DNA of 9,182 nt, from contig JASHYS010000440.1 of assembly GCA_030042915.1 (NCBI GenBank), positions 1 to 9,182 of the forward strand. Direction: 5' to 3'. Of the stretch, positions 1 through 6,204 are shown piece after piece. The position numbers were made by a program, and so were the translations under genes. The notes under the pieces were generated by a model. The model saw only the letters and a program-made list of their open reading frames with translations, made no database searches and was not told the DNA's origin. Position 1 is the stretch's first letter. Every line of letters begins with the position of its first letter. Origin of the DNA: Acidobacteriaceae bacterium. GTDB taxonomy: Bacteria; Acidobacteriota; Terriglobia; Terriglobales; Acidobacteriaceae.

Positions 1-1025
1 CCGGGGCCCAAATCGTCGTAGGTATCGTAGTCGAAGAACCCCACCGCCCCCGTGTAGTGGTGGCCCTGCAGATTTCGGCCTACCTGGTCGTAGCGATTCC
101 CCACCCCATTCGGAAACAGGCGGCTCTTCGAATGCAGAAGCAGACGCGCCGACTCGATGGCGCAGGCTGAGACCACCACCAAATCGCACGGTTGCTCCTG
201 CAGATGGCCGTGCGCATCGAAGTACGTCACGCCGCGGGCACGGCCGCGATCGTCAGTCAGAATCTCTTTGGCTAGGCATTCCGTGCGCAGTTCGCAATTG
301 CCGGTCTGCAATGCGATGGGAATGACGGTGTTCTGTGAGCCGTTTTTGGCATCCACTTCGCAGGCAAATCCCACGCACCAGCGGCAGCGCATGCATGGCC
401 CGCGGCCGTTATAGGGAACGCTGTTGCGGGCCATGGGAAGGTGAAAGGGATGCAATCCTAGGCGCCGCGCCGCGGGCTCAAGGATTTCAAACTCGCGATT
501 GGGCGGCAGTGGCGGCATGGGCAGCGGACGGCGCCGCGGCCCATGAAAGGGAGTGCCTGAGTAGTCGCCCGAAACGCCAATCTCATATTCCGCTTTCTCG
601 TAAAAAGGCTCGAGATCGTCGTAAGAGATGGGCCAATCCTCAAGCGAACTCCCAGCAGGCGCGCCGTAGGTAGAACGCATTCGGAAATCCTGCGGCAGGT
701 AGCGCCACGCCTGCGCTCCGTAGCTGAGGGTTCCGCCGCCCACGCAGGCCGCATTGTTCTGGTAAGCACCTTCGCTGGGCAGGTAGGTGCGAGCCACGCC
801 GGTGGGTTCCACCAGCACGCGCGGATTGCCATCGTCTTCCGGGCCAAATGCATTGCCGAGTACGGTGGTGCGCTGGTTGCGCAGATCGTCTTTGCGACAA
901 TCATTCGCTGTATACCAGGGGCCGCGCTCGAGCAGCACCACGCTCAAGCCCGCGACGGCAAGCTCCTTGGCCACGATGCCGCCCGCCGCGCCGGCGCCGA
1001 CCACCACGGCGTTCACGCGCTTCAT
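1..1025 (-). CDS. GMC-family FAD-dependent oxidoreductase, large subunit (C-terminus cut off by window edge)
   Basis: Probable catalytic subunit of a periplasmic sugar, sugar-acid or alcohol dehydrogenase. The visible 341 residues start MKRVNAVVVGAGAAGG, an FAD-binding GxGxxG Rossmann motif at residues 10-15, followed by LLERGPW (31-37). Other family signatures are CVGGGTLSYGAQAWRYLP (94-111), DWPISYDDLEPFYEKAE (130-146) and the strand-helix SACAIESARLLLHS (287-299). A cysteine cluster C211-x2-C214-x2-C217-x4-C222 resembles the conserved cysteines of gluconate 2-dehydrogenase and FAD-glucose dehydrogenase large subunits, where a [3Fe-4S] cluster has been reported; cluster binding here is inference. 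There is no signal peptide, which fits co-export with the Tat-signal small subunit encoded just upstream. The ATG overlaps the upstream stop as TGATG, so the two are probably translationally coupled. The C-terminal catalytic His/Asn region lies outside the window, so substrate cannot be judged. Confidence 0.9.
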   Translation of the reverse strand, partial: MKRVNAVVVGAGAAGGIVAKELAVAGLSVVLLERGPWYTANDCRKDDLRNQRTTVLGNAFGPEDDGNPRVLVEPTGVARTYLPSEGAYQNNAACVGGGTLSYGAQAWRYLPQDFRMRSTYGAPAGSSLEDWPISYDDLEPFYEKAEYEIGVSGDYSGTPFHGPRRRPLPMPPLPPNREFEILEPAARRLGLHPFHLPMARNSVPYNGRGPCMRCRWCVGFACEVDAKNGSQNTVIPIALQTGNCELRTECLAKEILTDDRGRARGVTYFDAHGHLQEQPCDLVVVSACAIESARLLLHSKSRLFPNGVGNRYDQVGRNLQGHHYTGAVGFFDYDTYDDLGP

Positions 1026-1567
1026 CACTGCGAGCCCTTTCCCCCGCCATACAAAGCGCGGCCGTTCAGTGGCGGCTCATCCAGTCCCACCATGCGCCAA
1101 CTCACGGCGTCGCGATTGCCGCCATGACGTGGCGGACCATAATAGCCGTCGAGTGTATGGCTGCGCACCAGTTCGAAGAACGCCCGATCCTTTTGCTCGA
1201 TCTCCTTCACAACCTCAAGCTGCTCGGGCGGCGTCAGCACAGCAAGCTCGCGGCCATAGCGGCCGCGACTCAGCTCTTCGGCGCGTTCAAGGCCATCGCG
1301 ATAGGCACTGCGAAAGCGGCGAAAATGCCGCACCAGCTGACGATCAATGAATGTGACAACGCCGGCTTGCGAAGCGCTCGCGAATTCGTCCGCGGGGACC
1401 AGTTGATCGCAAATTGCGGCCAGCGTTCTGGCTTGCTGATCGGTGAAGAACTCCCAATCGGACCCGCCGCCGCCATGGCAGCCAATGGCGACGGCTGCGC
1501 CGCCGATTGCGCCTACCGCCACAAATTGCCGGCGCGAGAGGCCATTGGCTTTGCGATTGGATGGCAT
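1025..1567 (-). CDS. Gluconate 2-dehydrogenase subunit 3 family protein (Tat-exported small subunit)
   Basis: Small (gamma) subunit that partners a GMC dehydrogenase and carries it through the Tat pathway (family knowledge). With the start at 1567 the protein is 180 aa. The N-terminus has the twin-arginine motif SRRQF at residues 11-15, a hydrophobic Ala/Gly/Val stretch, then AIGC (27-30), so C30 may be a lipidation site, although Ala at -3 is not ideal. The mature part shows FFTDQQARTLAAICDQLVPAD (40-60) and the following AGVVTFIDRQL, typical of the subunit 3 family (PF13618-like). An ATG at 1666 also opens this frame, but it would put 33 Arg/Pro-rich residues before the Tat motif; 1585 is a second alternative. 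The Shine-Dalgarno at 1567 is weak (GGGGA). Downstream, the stop shares one base with the GMC start, indicating a two-gene operon in the same order as Burkholderia-type FAD-glucose dehydrogenase. Confidence 0.85.
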   Translation of the reverse strand: MPSNRKANGLSRRQFVAVGAIGGAAVAIGCHGGGGSDWEFFTDQQARTLAAICDQLVPADEFASASQAGVVTFIDRQLVRHFRRFRSAYRDGLERAEELSRGRYGRELAVLTPPEQLEVVKEIEQKDRAFFELVRSHTLDGYYGPPRHGGNRDAVSWRMVGLDEPPLNGRALYGGGKGSQ

Positions 1568-1606
1568 GAGAAAAATCCCCGCCATCCACTCTACACCGGA
1601 AGTCAA

Positions 1607-1624
1607 CGCAGGGAACGCCCTGCG
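1607..1624 (-). other. Perfect hairpin between lipoprotein and dehydrogenase genes
   Basis: CGCAGGG (1607-1613) and CCCTGCG (1618-1624) form a 7-bp GC-rich stem with a 4-nt loop. It sits in the 111-bp gap after the lipoprotein stop and before the Tat-subunit gene. On the minus strand it is followed by TTGACT rather than a U run, so it is not a standard intrinsic terminator. It could be a weak terminator, a processing or stability hairpin, or chance. Confidence 0.45.
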
Positions 1625-1678
1625 CCTGCGCGTTCCAGCAGGAACCATGAAGATTTGTGCAAGCAATGAAAGGTGAAG

Positions 1679-3250
1679 CTACGGAATGGCCTGGCAGGCC
1701 GTGAGCGATACCAGCGAGGCGTTGCCAGGCAAATTGCAGGGCTGGCCATAGCCGGGCACGCGGCTGCTGTAGTCGTTGTTGCCGCTGCTGCCATTCTGCG
1801 TGGTAGTGCGCACATCCACCGTCGTGCCTTCCAGCAGGATGGTGGTATCGATAAGGTCGGTCACTGTGGGACTCGACTCGATGATGGTGATGTACGGGCT
1901 ATCGGGCGAGGCCACATAAATCTTGGCGTATTCCGAGTTCTGCGTATTGACCACGGTCCGCGGATGGCCGACAACGGTGAGCGTCTTCTCCACGGTATAG
2001 GTGGGAAGGTTCACCACCGTCACCGTGCCGTTTCCGGTTCCGCTGTCGTCGTTCTGGTTGGCGGTGTAGGCTTTGCTGCCGTCGTAGAGAACCGTGACGC
2101 TGGCCGGATTAGGCGTGGCAGTATTGCCCACCGGAATGGTAACGACTGTTCCGAATCCGCCGGTAATGGCTCCGCAGCCCGCGTAGGTGCTAGTCGTCCC
2201 TCCAGGCGGAATGCAGCTGGGGTTGGCATAGGTGTTGGCGTCGTTGCCGTATTCATCCAGAGCCACATTGATCACACTGATCGTTCCACCGTCGTAATTG
2301 GCCACCACCAGCTGCTGGCTTGCAGCGTTGTACTCCGCATAGATGGGCCCCGAACCGGCCGGAAGCTGGATGGAAGGGTGGCATGTGACCCATTGCCCGT
2401 CCTGGTTCTGGAATGGCGTGCAGCTATCAAGCGAGTTGATGTTGCTGTTGATCACCGTGATCGTGTTGTCGCCACGGTTCATCACGTAGAGGCGCTGCAG
2501 ATCGGGAGTTTGCACCGCATAAACCGGGCATTTGCCCAAAGGAATGGCGGGATCAGTGGTGTTGCTGGAGAGCTGGATCGGTGTGGCCACGCCGGTGGGC
2601 GCGGTGGTAGGCGCGGTGTTGCAAGTCATCGGCGCGTCGTCGGGCACATCCTGGCTGATCACGTATTCGCGCTGGCCGGTGAGCGTGGGAGCGCCCGCGA
2701 CGTACATGGGCATGGTGGCAGGACTGCCGGGAGTGCCCACCGGAATGGCGAGCTTAAATGCCTGGGGCGATCCGGAAAACTGATCGACCACGTTGCCGTT
2801 GAGATCGGTGGCCCAAAGCCCCGAAGAAGGCGGCATCAGGTTCACGATTTGCGCCGTGGGAGGCACCGTGGAGGTGGAGACGTTCTTGGCCTGCAGAGTC
2901 GTGGAGATGGCGAAGTTCGAGATGGTGCCGTCGCTGTTGACCGTGTACCCGGTAGCCCCAACCTCGTCGATGGTAAAAGCAGTAGGCCCGGGACCGATGG
3001 GCGCCTCAACCAGAATGGTGTCGCCGGAATAATCGATAATGGTGGCCACGCCGGCACTGGAAGTGCCTGTGGTGGAAACGGCAACGGCGTACGATGAAGG
3101 CTGCGCGGGCGGACCGTTGGTGGGAGTGGGTGTAACCACGGGCCGGTAATTGTCACCGCAACCTGCGATGATGGCGGCCACGGCTGCGGCCGCACACACA
3201 AACGCCAAACGCACCCGCGTTCGGCTTGAAATCCCAGAAAAAAGCCTCAT
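1679..3250 (-). CDS. YncE/beta-propeller-like lipoprotein
   Basis: Exported lipoprotein of 523 aa with no assignable enzymatic role. The N-terminus has Arg residues, a hydrophobic stretch (14-29) and the lipobox IAGC (28-31), giving a lipidated C31. A Thr/Pro-rich linker follows (about 36-52). The rest holds repeated blade-like segments of the YVxNxxDxTITVIN type: LYVMNRGDNTITVIN (254-268), LVVANYDGGTISVIN (314-328), AYTANQ through TVTVVN (394-414) and IYVASPDSPYITIIE (444-458). These are characteristic of YncE/40-residue propeller proteins, which are thought to act as extracytoplasmic binding scaffolds. Cysteines at 210, 241, 277, 290, 346, 359, 505 and 519 could form disulfides outside the cytoplasm. 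ATG 3250 has AGGA 10 nt upstream. It is co-directional with the dehydrogenase genes downstream, but the 111-bp gap leaves operon membership uncertain. Confidence 0.82.
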   Translation of the reverse strand: MRLFSGISSRTRVRLAFVCAAAAVAAIIAGCGDNYRPVVTPTPTNGPPAQPSSYAVAVSTTGTSSAGVATIIDYSGDTILVEAPIGPGPTAFTIDEVGATGYTVNSDGTISNFAISTTLQAKNVSTSTVPPTAQIVNLMPPSSGLWATDLNGNVVDQFSGSPQAFKLAIPVGTPGSPATMPMYVAGAPTLTGQREYVISQDVPDDAPMTCNTAPTTAPTGVATPIQLSSNTTDPAIPLGKCPVYAVQTPDLQRLYVMNRGDNTITVINSNINSLDSCTPFQNQDGQWVTCHPSIQLPAGSGPIYAEYNAASQQLVVANYDGGTISVINVALDEYGNDANTYANPSCIPPGGTTSTYAGCGAITGGFGTVVTIPVGNTATPNPASVTVLYDGSKAYTANQNDDSGTGNGTVTVVNLPTYTVEKTLTVVGHPRTVVNTQNSEYAKIYVASPDSPYITIIESSPTVTDLIDTTILLEGTTVDVRTTTQNGSSGNNDYSSRVPGYGQPCNLPGNASLVSLTACQAIP

Positions 3251-3277
3251 TCAGAATGGTTCCTGCTTCCTTGGCTG

Positions 3278-3283
3278 ATTGTA
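3278..3283 (-). promoter_or_regulatory. Candidate -10 element for the lipoprotein gene, inside a small palindrome
   Basis: On the minus strand TACAAT (3283 to 3278) matches TATAAT at five of six positions. It would start transcription near 3271, about 20 nt before ATG 3250 and just upstream of its AGGA Shine-Dalgarno. The hexamer overlaps the inverted repeat CTGATT-tac-AATCAG (3275-3289), an operator-like arrangement. No good -35 is present at 17 bp, so the call is tentative. Confidence 0.35.
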
Positions 3284-3398
3284 AATCAGGCGGGCGAGGG
3301 TTCGAGAGTGCCACGGGATCACAGCTATGCGACGCCGGAGGCGGAGATTGGTCACATCTGCAGCAGATGAGGGAATCAGGGGCGCTGCCGCCGCAGCT

Positions 3399-3426
3399 TT
3401 GCTCCAATCCGGCTGCGGGATACGAT
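3399..3426 (+). promoter_or_regulatory. Candidate promoter for the DUF92 gene
   Basis: TTGCTC (3399-3404), a 16-bp spacer, then TACGAT (3421-3426), which matches TATAAT at four of six positions. The predicted transcription start falls about 6-7 nt downstream, at or next to GTG 3432, which would make the mRNA leaderless or nearly so. Both hexamers are imperfect. Confidence 0.3.
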
Positions 3427-3431
3427 GTAGA

Positions 3432-4316
3432 GTGGCTGAAAACCATCTGACCTGGCAATCGAAGCTGGTCTTGCTTGTGGTCCTGCCCATCGCGGGCACC
3501 CAAGTGTTTCTGGCCGGCGCCTGGTACGCGCAGAGTTTTGCGCCGGTAGCGCAATGGACGCTGGGATTGTCTGCTCTCCTCGGGCTGGTGATCTGGAGAT
3601 TGCGCGCCGCGACGCCCTTGGCAGCGTCAACCGGTGCGGTCATCATGGCCAGCCTGATGTTTTCGACCGTCACCGTTCCATTTCAACCCTGGCACACGGC
3701 GCTGGTTCCCACGTTGGCAGTTACTCTGTTCGCCTCGGCCGCCACGCGCGTGGGGCGGCGAAAAAAAGAGCAACTCGGTATTGCGGAGGGCAGGCGCGGG
3801 CGCGACGCGGCACAAGTCGCGGCCAACCTTGGGGTCGCGGCGCTGGTGGCGTTGTATCCGTTCCAAGTGTGGTTGGCCGATTCCGGCTTGATCCGCGCTA
3901 TGCTCTCGCCTCTTCCTTTTGCTCTGGCATTGGCTGCGCTGGCCGAGGCCGCAGCAGACACGGTTTCCTCTGAAATCGGCCAGGTGCTGGGCGGCCGCCC
4001 TCGCATGATTACCACTTGGCGTTCGGTCGAGCCGGGCCGCGATGGAGCGGTGAGCTTGGCCGGCTCACTGGCCGGACTGCTCGCGGCGGCTGCAATTGCC
4101 GGCGTAGGAGCCTGGGCGCTGCGCGGTGGCCGCGATCTGTTCTGGATAAGCTGGGCCGGCGGCGCATTCGGTTTATTCATCGATAGCGTGCTGGGAGCCA
4201 CCCTGGAGGAGCGTGGCTGGCTGAATAACGACGCAGTGAATTTTCTTTCGACGGTCAGCGCAGCGGGATTTGCGCTGGCAATTCTGGCGGTCGCCTCTCA
4301 TCGAGGAATCGGCTAG
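3432..4316 (+). CDS. DUF92 / TIGR00297 family integral membrane protein
   Basis: Polytopic membrane protein of 294 aa (GTG start). The family includes plant VTE6, a phytyl-phosphate kinase, so an isoprenoid-phosphate or other lipid kinase role is possible but unproven here. Numbered from GTG 3432, conserved family stretches are KKEQLGIAEGRRGRDAAQVAAN (111-132, cytoplasmic and basic), ADTVSSEIG (175-183), VEPGRDGAVSLAGSLAG (199-215), FIDSVLGATLEE (249-260) and NNDAVNFLST (265-274). Between them lie hydrophobic membrane segments, for example the first at about residues 11-30. The same frame is open back to ATG 3327, but that extension would begin MRRRRRR, has no family resemblance and covers the putative promoter, so I chose GTG, which lacks a clear Shine-Dalgarno. 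The gene is flanked by opposite-strand genes on both sides and so is monocistronic. The family call is strong; the exact start is uncertain. Confidence 0.85.
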   Translation: MAENHLTWQSKLVLLVVLPIAGTQVFLAGAWYAQSFAPVAQWTLGLSALLGLVIWRLRAATPLAASTGAVIMASLMFSTVTVPFQPWHTALVPTLAVTLFASAATRVGRRKKEQLGIAEGRRGRDAAQVAANLGVAALVALYPFQVWLADSGLIRAMLSPLPFALALAALAEAAADTVSSEIGQVLGGRPRMITTWRSVEPGRDGAVSLAGSLAGLLAAAAIAGVGAWALRGGRDLFWISWAGGAFGLFIDSVLGATLEERGWLNNDAVNFLSTVSAAGFALAILAVASHRGIG

Positions 4317-4362
4317 CCGCTCTGGGTGCCCCATCCTAGCCGCGTCTTTGTCTTTTTTTTTT
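4310..4362 (+). terminator. Terminator-like hairpin plus T run after the DUF92 gene
   Basis: CGGCTAG (4310-4316, containing the DUF92 stop codon) pairs with CTAGCCG (4336-4342). Inside the loop TGGG (4324-4327) can pair with CCCA (4330-4333). A T-rich tract follows, ending in ten consecutive T (4353-4362). This reads as an intrinsic terminator on the plus strand, although the long interior loop is unusual. The right arm can alternatively pair downstream: TAGCCGC (4337-4343) with GCGGCTA (4363-4369), with the T run as loop. It sits between convergent genes. Confidence 0.5.
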
Positions 4363-4440
4363 GCGGCTACGTTCTGGGCGAGACCATCTTCGTCGCCCGA
4401 CTGCAGCCTTCAACTCGCTGACTCCTCCAACACCGCTGCC

Positions 4441-5076
4441 TTAATGCAAATGCATCCGCCAGAACGTGTAGCTCAAAATCTCGTGACCGAGCCTCTCGGC
4501 TTCGAGAGTTCTGTCTTCGACGGCGGGAGCGGGGCGGGGCGACGTCAACACATCCAGGCCGTCGGCGGCGCAGATGGCGTGAATGCGGAACATGTGCGTG
4601 TCGTCGCTCACGATGACCAGGCGATGCAGGCCGTTGGCGCGGGCGATAACGGCGATACGTTGCGCCGATTCCTCAGTATTGCTGCTCTCCGTTGCGGCGA
4701 TGATGTCCTTCTCGGGGACACCTTTGCTCATCAGGTAGTCGGCGCCCACAGAGCCCTCGTTATATTGATCGCCGCCGGGGCCTCCCAGTGTGATGATCAG
4801 CGGCGCGATGCCGCGTTGGTAAAGCTCCAGCGCGTGGTCGAGGCGGGCGCGGTAAACCGGAGAGGGCCGGCCGTCGTATTCCGCCGCTCCCAGAACGCCG
4901 ATGGCATCGGCGGGCGCGGCCTGATCCTGGTGCGCGTAGATTTCAATCTGCCGGTAGACCCAGTAGCCCCAAATGAAAGCGCCTGCCGCAAGAAGAGCAA
5001 AAAGCCAAGCCACGGCGCGCACCACCCACTTGCGGCGTTTCGGCTTGGATTCGGCACGCATCTGGGTAACGCTCAT
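4441..5076 (-). CDS. YdcF/SanA/ElyC-like DUF218 membrane-anchored protein
   Basis: Protein of 211 aa with a basic N-terminus (KPKRRK, 11-16), one transmembrane segment (about 18-40) and a periplasmic DUF218 domain from about residue 57. Family motifs are visible: ADAIGVLGAAEYDGRPSPVYRARLDHALELYQRG (56-89), LIITLGG (93-99), ATESSNTEESAQR (128-140) and the strand VIVSDDTHMFRI (154-165). DUF218 proteins such as SanA and ElyC affect envelope integrity and peptidoglycan or lipid-carrier recycling, but their chemistry is unsettled, so I assign only the family. ATG 5076 lacks a strong Shine-Dalgarno; a perfect palindrome ends 8 nt upstream. It is co-directional with tsaC, separated by 161 bp of repeat-containing DNA, so co-transcription is possible but not assured. 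It converges on the DUF92 gene. Confidence 0.85.
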   Translation of the reverse strand: MSVTQMRAESKPKRRKWVVRAVAWLFALLAAGAFIWGYWVYRQIEIYAHQDQAAPADAIGVLGAAEYDGRPSPVYRARLDHALELYQRGIAPLIITLGGPGGDQYNEGSVGADYLMSKGVPEKDIIAATESSNTEESAQRIAVIARANGLHRLVIVSDDTHMFRIHAICAADGLDVLTSPRPAPAVEDRTLEAERLGHEILSYTFWRMHLH

Positions 5077-5084
5077 GGCTCAAA

Positions 5085-5097
5085 CGAACAGTGTTCG
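5085..5097. promoter_or_regulatory. 13-bp perfect palindrome (operator-like) before the DUF218 gene
   Basis: CGAACA-G-TGTTCG, 8 nt before ATG 5076. The half-sites resemble the CGAAC/GTTCG arms of the Bacillus/actinobacterial LexA box, but the centre is 3 nt rather than 4, so it is not a canonical site. It could bind a dimeric regulator or form a small mRNA hairpin that blocks ribosome access. Confidence 0.35.
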
Positions 5098-5163
5098 GTA
5101 GACGGTTCACAGTCTACATCTCCCAGTATCGCAGCAGCCGCGAACGTTGGTTTGCCGGGCCTA

Positions 5164-5234
5164 CCCTTAGCCCTAGTCCCTTAGTCCCTGTCTTCTGTTC
5201 CCTGTTCCCTATTCCCTAATCCCTGTTGCCTGTC
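5164..5234. repeat. Degenerate 7-bp tandem repeat (CCCTGTT / CCCTAGT type)
   Basis: About ten units of a CCCTNNT heptad are visible. The clearest run is CCCTGTT, CCCTATT, CCCTAAT, CCCTGTT, GCCTGTC at 5200-5234. CCCTTAG, CCCTAGT and CCCTTAGT lie at 5164-5185, with a less regular stretch between. The tract occupies most of the gap between the tsaC stop (5238) and the DUF218 start. There are no unique spacers, so it is not CRISPR. Its role is unknown. Confidence 0.7.
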
Positions 5235-5237
5235 TTT

Positions 5238-5882
5238 CTACCGCTGCAGGACCATGACGATTTTGTGGGTGGGGATGGCTCCCTCGCGCAGAATCTCCCA
5301 GCGGCCGGCTCCGAGCGACAGATCGATGATGGTGGTGGGCAGGGCGCGCCCGGTGGGGCCGCCATCGATAATGAGCGGAATGCGATCGCCGATCTGATCG
5401 CGGACACAGGCGGCGTGCGTGCACTCCGATGCGCCCTGCAGGTTGGCCGAGGTGGCCGTGATGGGCAGCCCGAAGCGCTCTACCACCGCGCGCGGAATAG
5501 CGGCATCGGGCACGCGAATGGCCACGTTGCCGGTGTGAGCCGTGGAGCGCAGAGGCAGCTTGGTTCCAGCGCGGACGATGATGGTGAGCGGGCCGGGCCA
5601 GAAGTGGTCGGCCAGCTTATCGAGCATGGAATCGGAATCGCGCGCCAGCTCATAAGCCTGCGCCAGGCCGGAGATGAGCAGCGACAGCGGTTTGTGCTTC
5701 TGACGGGTCTTGATCTGGTAAATCTGCTCTACGGCACGGAGATTCACGGGATCGACGGCCAGGCCATAAAACGTGTCGGTCGGCAGGGCAACTACACCGC
5801 CCTTGCGCAGGCAGGAGACGATGTAGTCGATCCGGTCCGGTTGAGGTTCATCGGGATGGACGCGCAGAATCTCCGCGGACAA
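5238..5882 (-). CDS. tsaC: L-threonylcarbamoyladenylate synthase (TsaC/Sua5/YrdC family)
   Basis: Cytosolic enzyme of 214 aa that makes threonylcarbamoyl-AMP from threonine, bicarbonate and ATP, the first step of t6A37 modification of ANN-decoding tRNAs. YrdC-fold motifs are all present: KGGVVALPTDTFYGLAVD (27-44), KTR (58-60) with KPLSLLIS (64-71), FWPGPLTIIV (94-103), VAIRVPD (120-126), TSAN (144-147) and IIDGG through TTIID (171-187). It is the single-domain length, without the extra Sua5 C-terminal domain. The start is TTG 5882, supported by TGAGGT 8 nt upstream; an in-frame ATG at 5906 is followed by a stop after five codons, so it cannot be the start. The paralogue YciO shares the fold, but the PTDTFYGL and KxR/SAN signature favours TsaC. 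It is probably the first gene of a minus-strand unit with the DUF218 gene. Confidence 0.85.
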   Translation of the reverse strand: MSAEILRVHPDEPQPDRIDYIVSCLRKGGVVALPTDTFYGLAVDPVNLRAVEQIYQIKTRQKHKPLSLLISGLAQAYELARDSDSMLDKLADHFWPGPLTIIVRAGTKLPLRSTAHTGNVAIRVPDAAIPRAVVERFGLPITATSANLQGASECTHAACVRDQIGDRIPLIIDGGPTGRALPTTIIDLSLGAGRWEILREGAIPTHKIVMVLQR

Positions 5883-5890
5883 GCAGGCTT

Positions 5891-5896
5891 ACCTCA
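5891..5896 (-). promoter_or_regulatory. Shine-Dalgarno deciding the tsaC TTG start
   Basis: TGAGGT on the minus strand, 8 nt before TTG 5882. The TAA of a five-codon ATG mini-frame (start 5906) overlaps this site, so the mini-frame is either chance or a tiny leader. Confidence 0.6.
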
Positions 5897-6132
5897 GTTC
5901 TGGCATAAAAGAAGGCGCAACCGCAGAAAGACGCTACAGACTGGGAAACTATCACAGCACTAGCCGTGGTGCAAGTTGCGCCAGGGCTGCAAGTTGCCCG
6001 CCTGGGCCATGAATTCGGAGTTGCGTACGGCGATTTCATGGCAAAATGTCGTGACCAATGCTGCCTTCCGGCGTCCATCGGGCAGCAATGTCCATGGGAT
6101 TTGCGCGCGGCCGAATTGAGATGAATCGGCCA

Positions 6133-6162
6133 ATTGCGGTGCAATAGAATGAGCGTGCACCG
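6133..6162 (+). promoter_or_regulatory. Candidate -10 with flanking inverted repeats upstream of the TIGR03435 gene
   Basis: TAGAAT (6145-6150) matches the -10 consensus at five of six positions and would give a leader of roughly 48 nt to ATG 6205. It is flanked by a perfect 7-bp inverted repeat, CGGTGCA (6137-6143) and TGCACCG (6156-6162), and overlaps a second one, ATTGC-ggt-GCAAT (6133-6145). This layout suits a repressor operator. No convincing -35 was found. Confidence 0.3.
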
Positions 6163-6204
6163 GAACGCGTTGACGTACCATTCCCCGCGTCGATTGAGGT
6201 CACC

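Larger units (their letters stand above)
5883..6204. other. Divergent intergenic region (322 bp) between tsaC and the TIGR03435 gene
   Basis: No confident gene. It holds the tsaC ribosome binding site, a 10-bp direct repeat TGCAAGTTGC (5970-5979 and 5988-5997), an inverted repeat TGCTGCC/GGCAGCA (6059-6065 and 6081-6087, 15-nt spacer), and the candidate plus-strand promoter with nested inverted repeats near 6133-6162. A minus-strand open frame of 73 codons (5960-6181) crosses the region but has no good ribosome binding site and no recognisable family. Confidence 0.6.

Noticed and set aside
1673..3097. 474-codon open frame on the plus strand, antisense to the propeller lipoprotein
   Set aside because: Gly/Arg/His/Val-rich with no family motifs. 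It is a mirror of the lipoprotein gene, which has a lipobox and propeller repeats, so this is a high-GC antisense artefact.
3327..3431. N-terminal extension of the DUF92 protein from ATG 3327
   Set aside because: It encodes an MRRRRRR-led segment without homology to the family and overlaps the candidate promoter; GTG 3432 gives the expected length.
3153..3554. Minus-strand frame beginning MRYRRKTLRVPGAGQ, which at first glance recalled a REP-associated transposase
   Set aside because: No catalytic His/Tyr motifs; it lies antisense to the DUF92 N-terminus and overlaps the lipoprotein promoter region.
4270..5184. 304-codon plus-strand frame antisense to the DUF218 gene
   Set aside because: No recognisable domain; it starts inside the DUF92 gene and runs through the terminator and the DUF218 gene, which carries clear family motifs on the other strand.
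5164..5234. Possible CRISPR-like array
   Set aside because: The 7-bp units are directly adjacent, with no unique spacers and no cas genes nearby.
5226..5963. 245-codon plus-strand frame antisense to tsaC
   Set aside because: tsaC on the minus strand has every YrdC motif; the antisense frame has none and has low-complexity composition.
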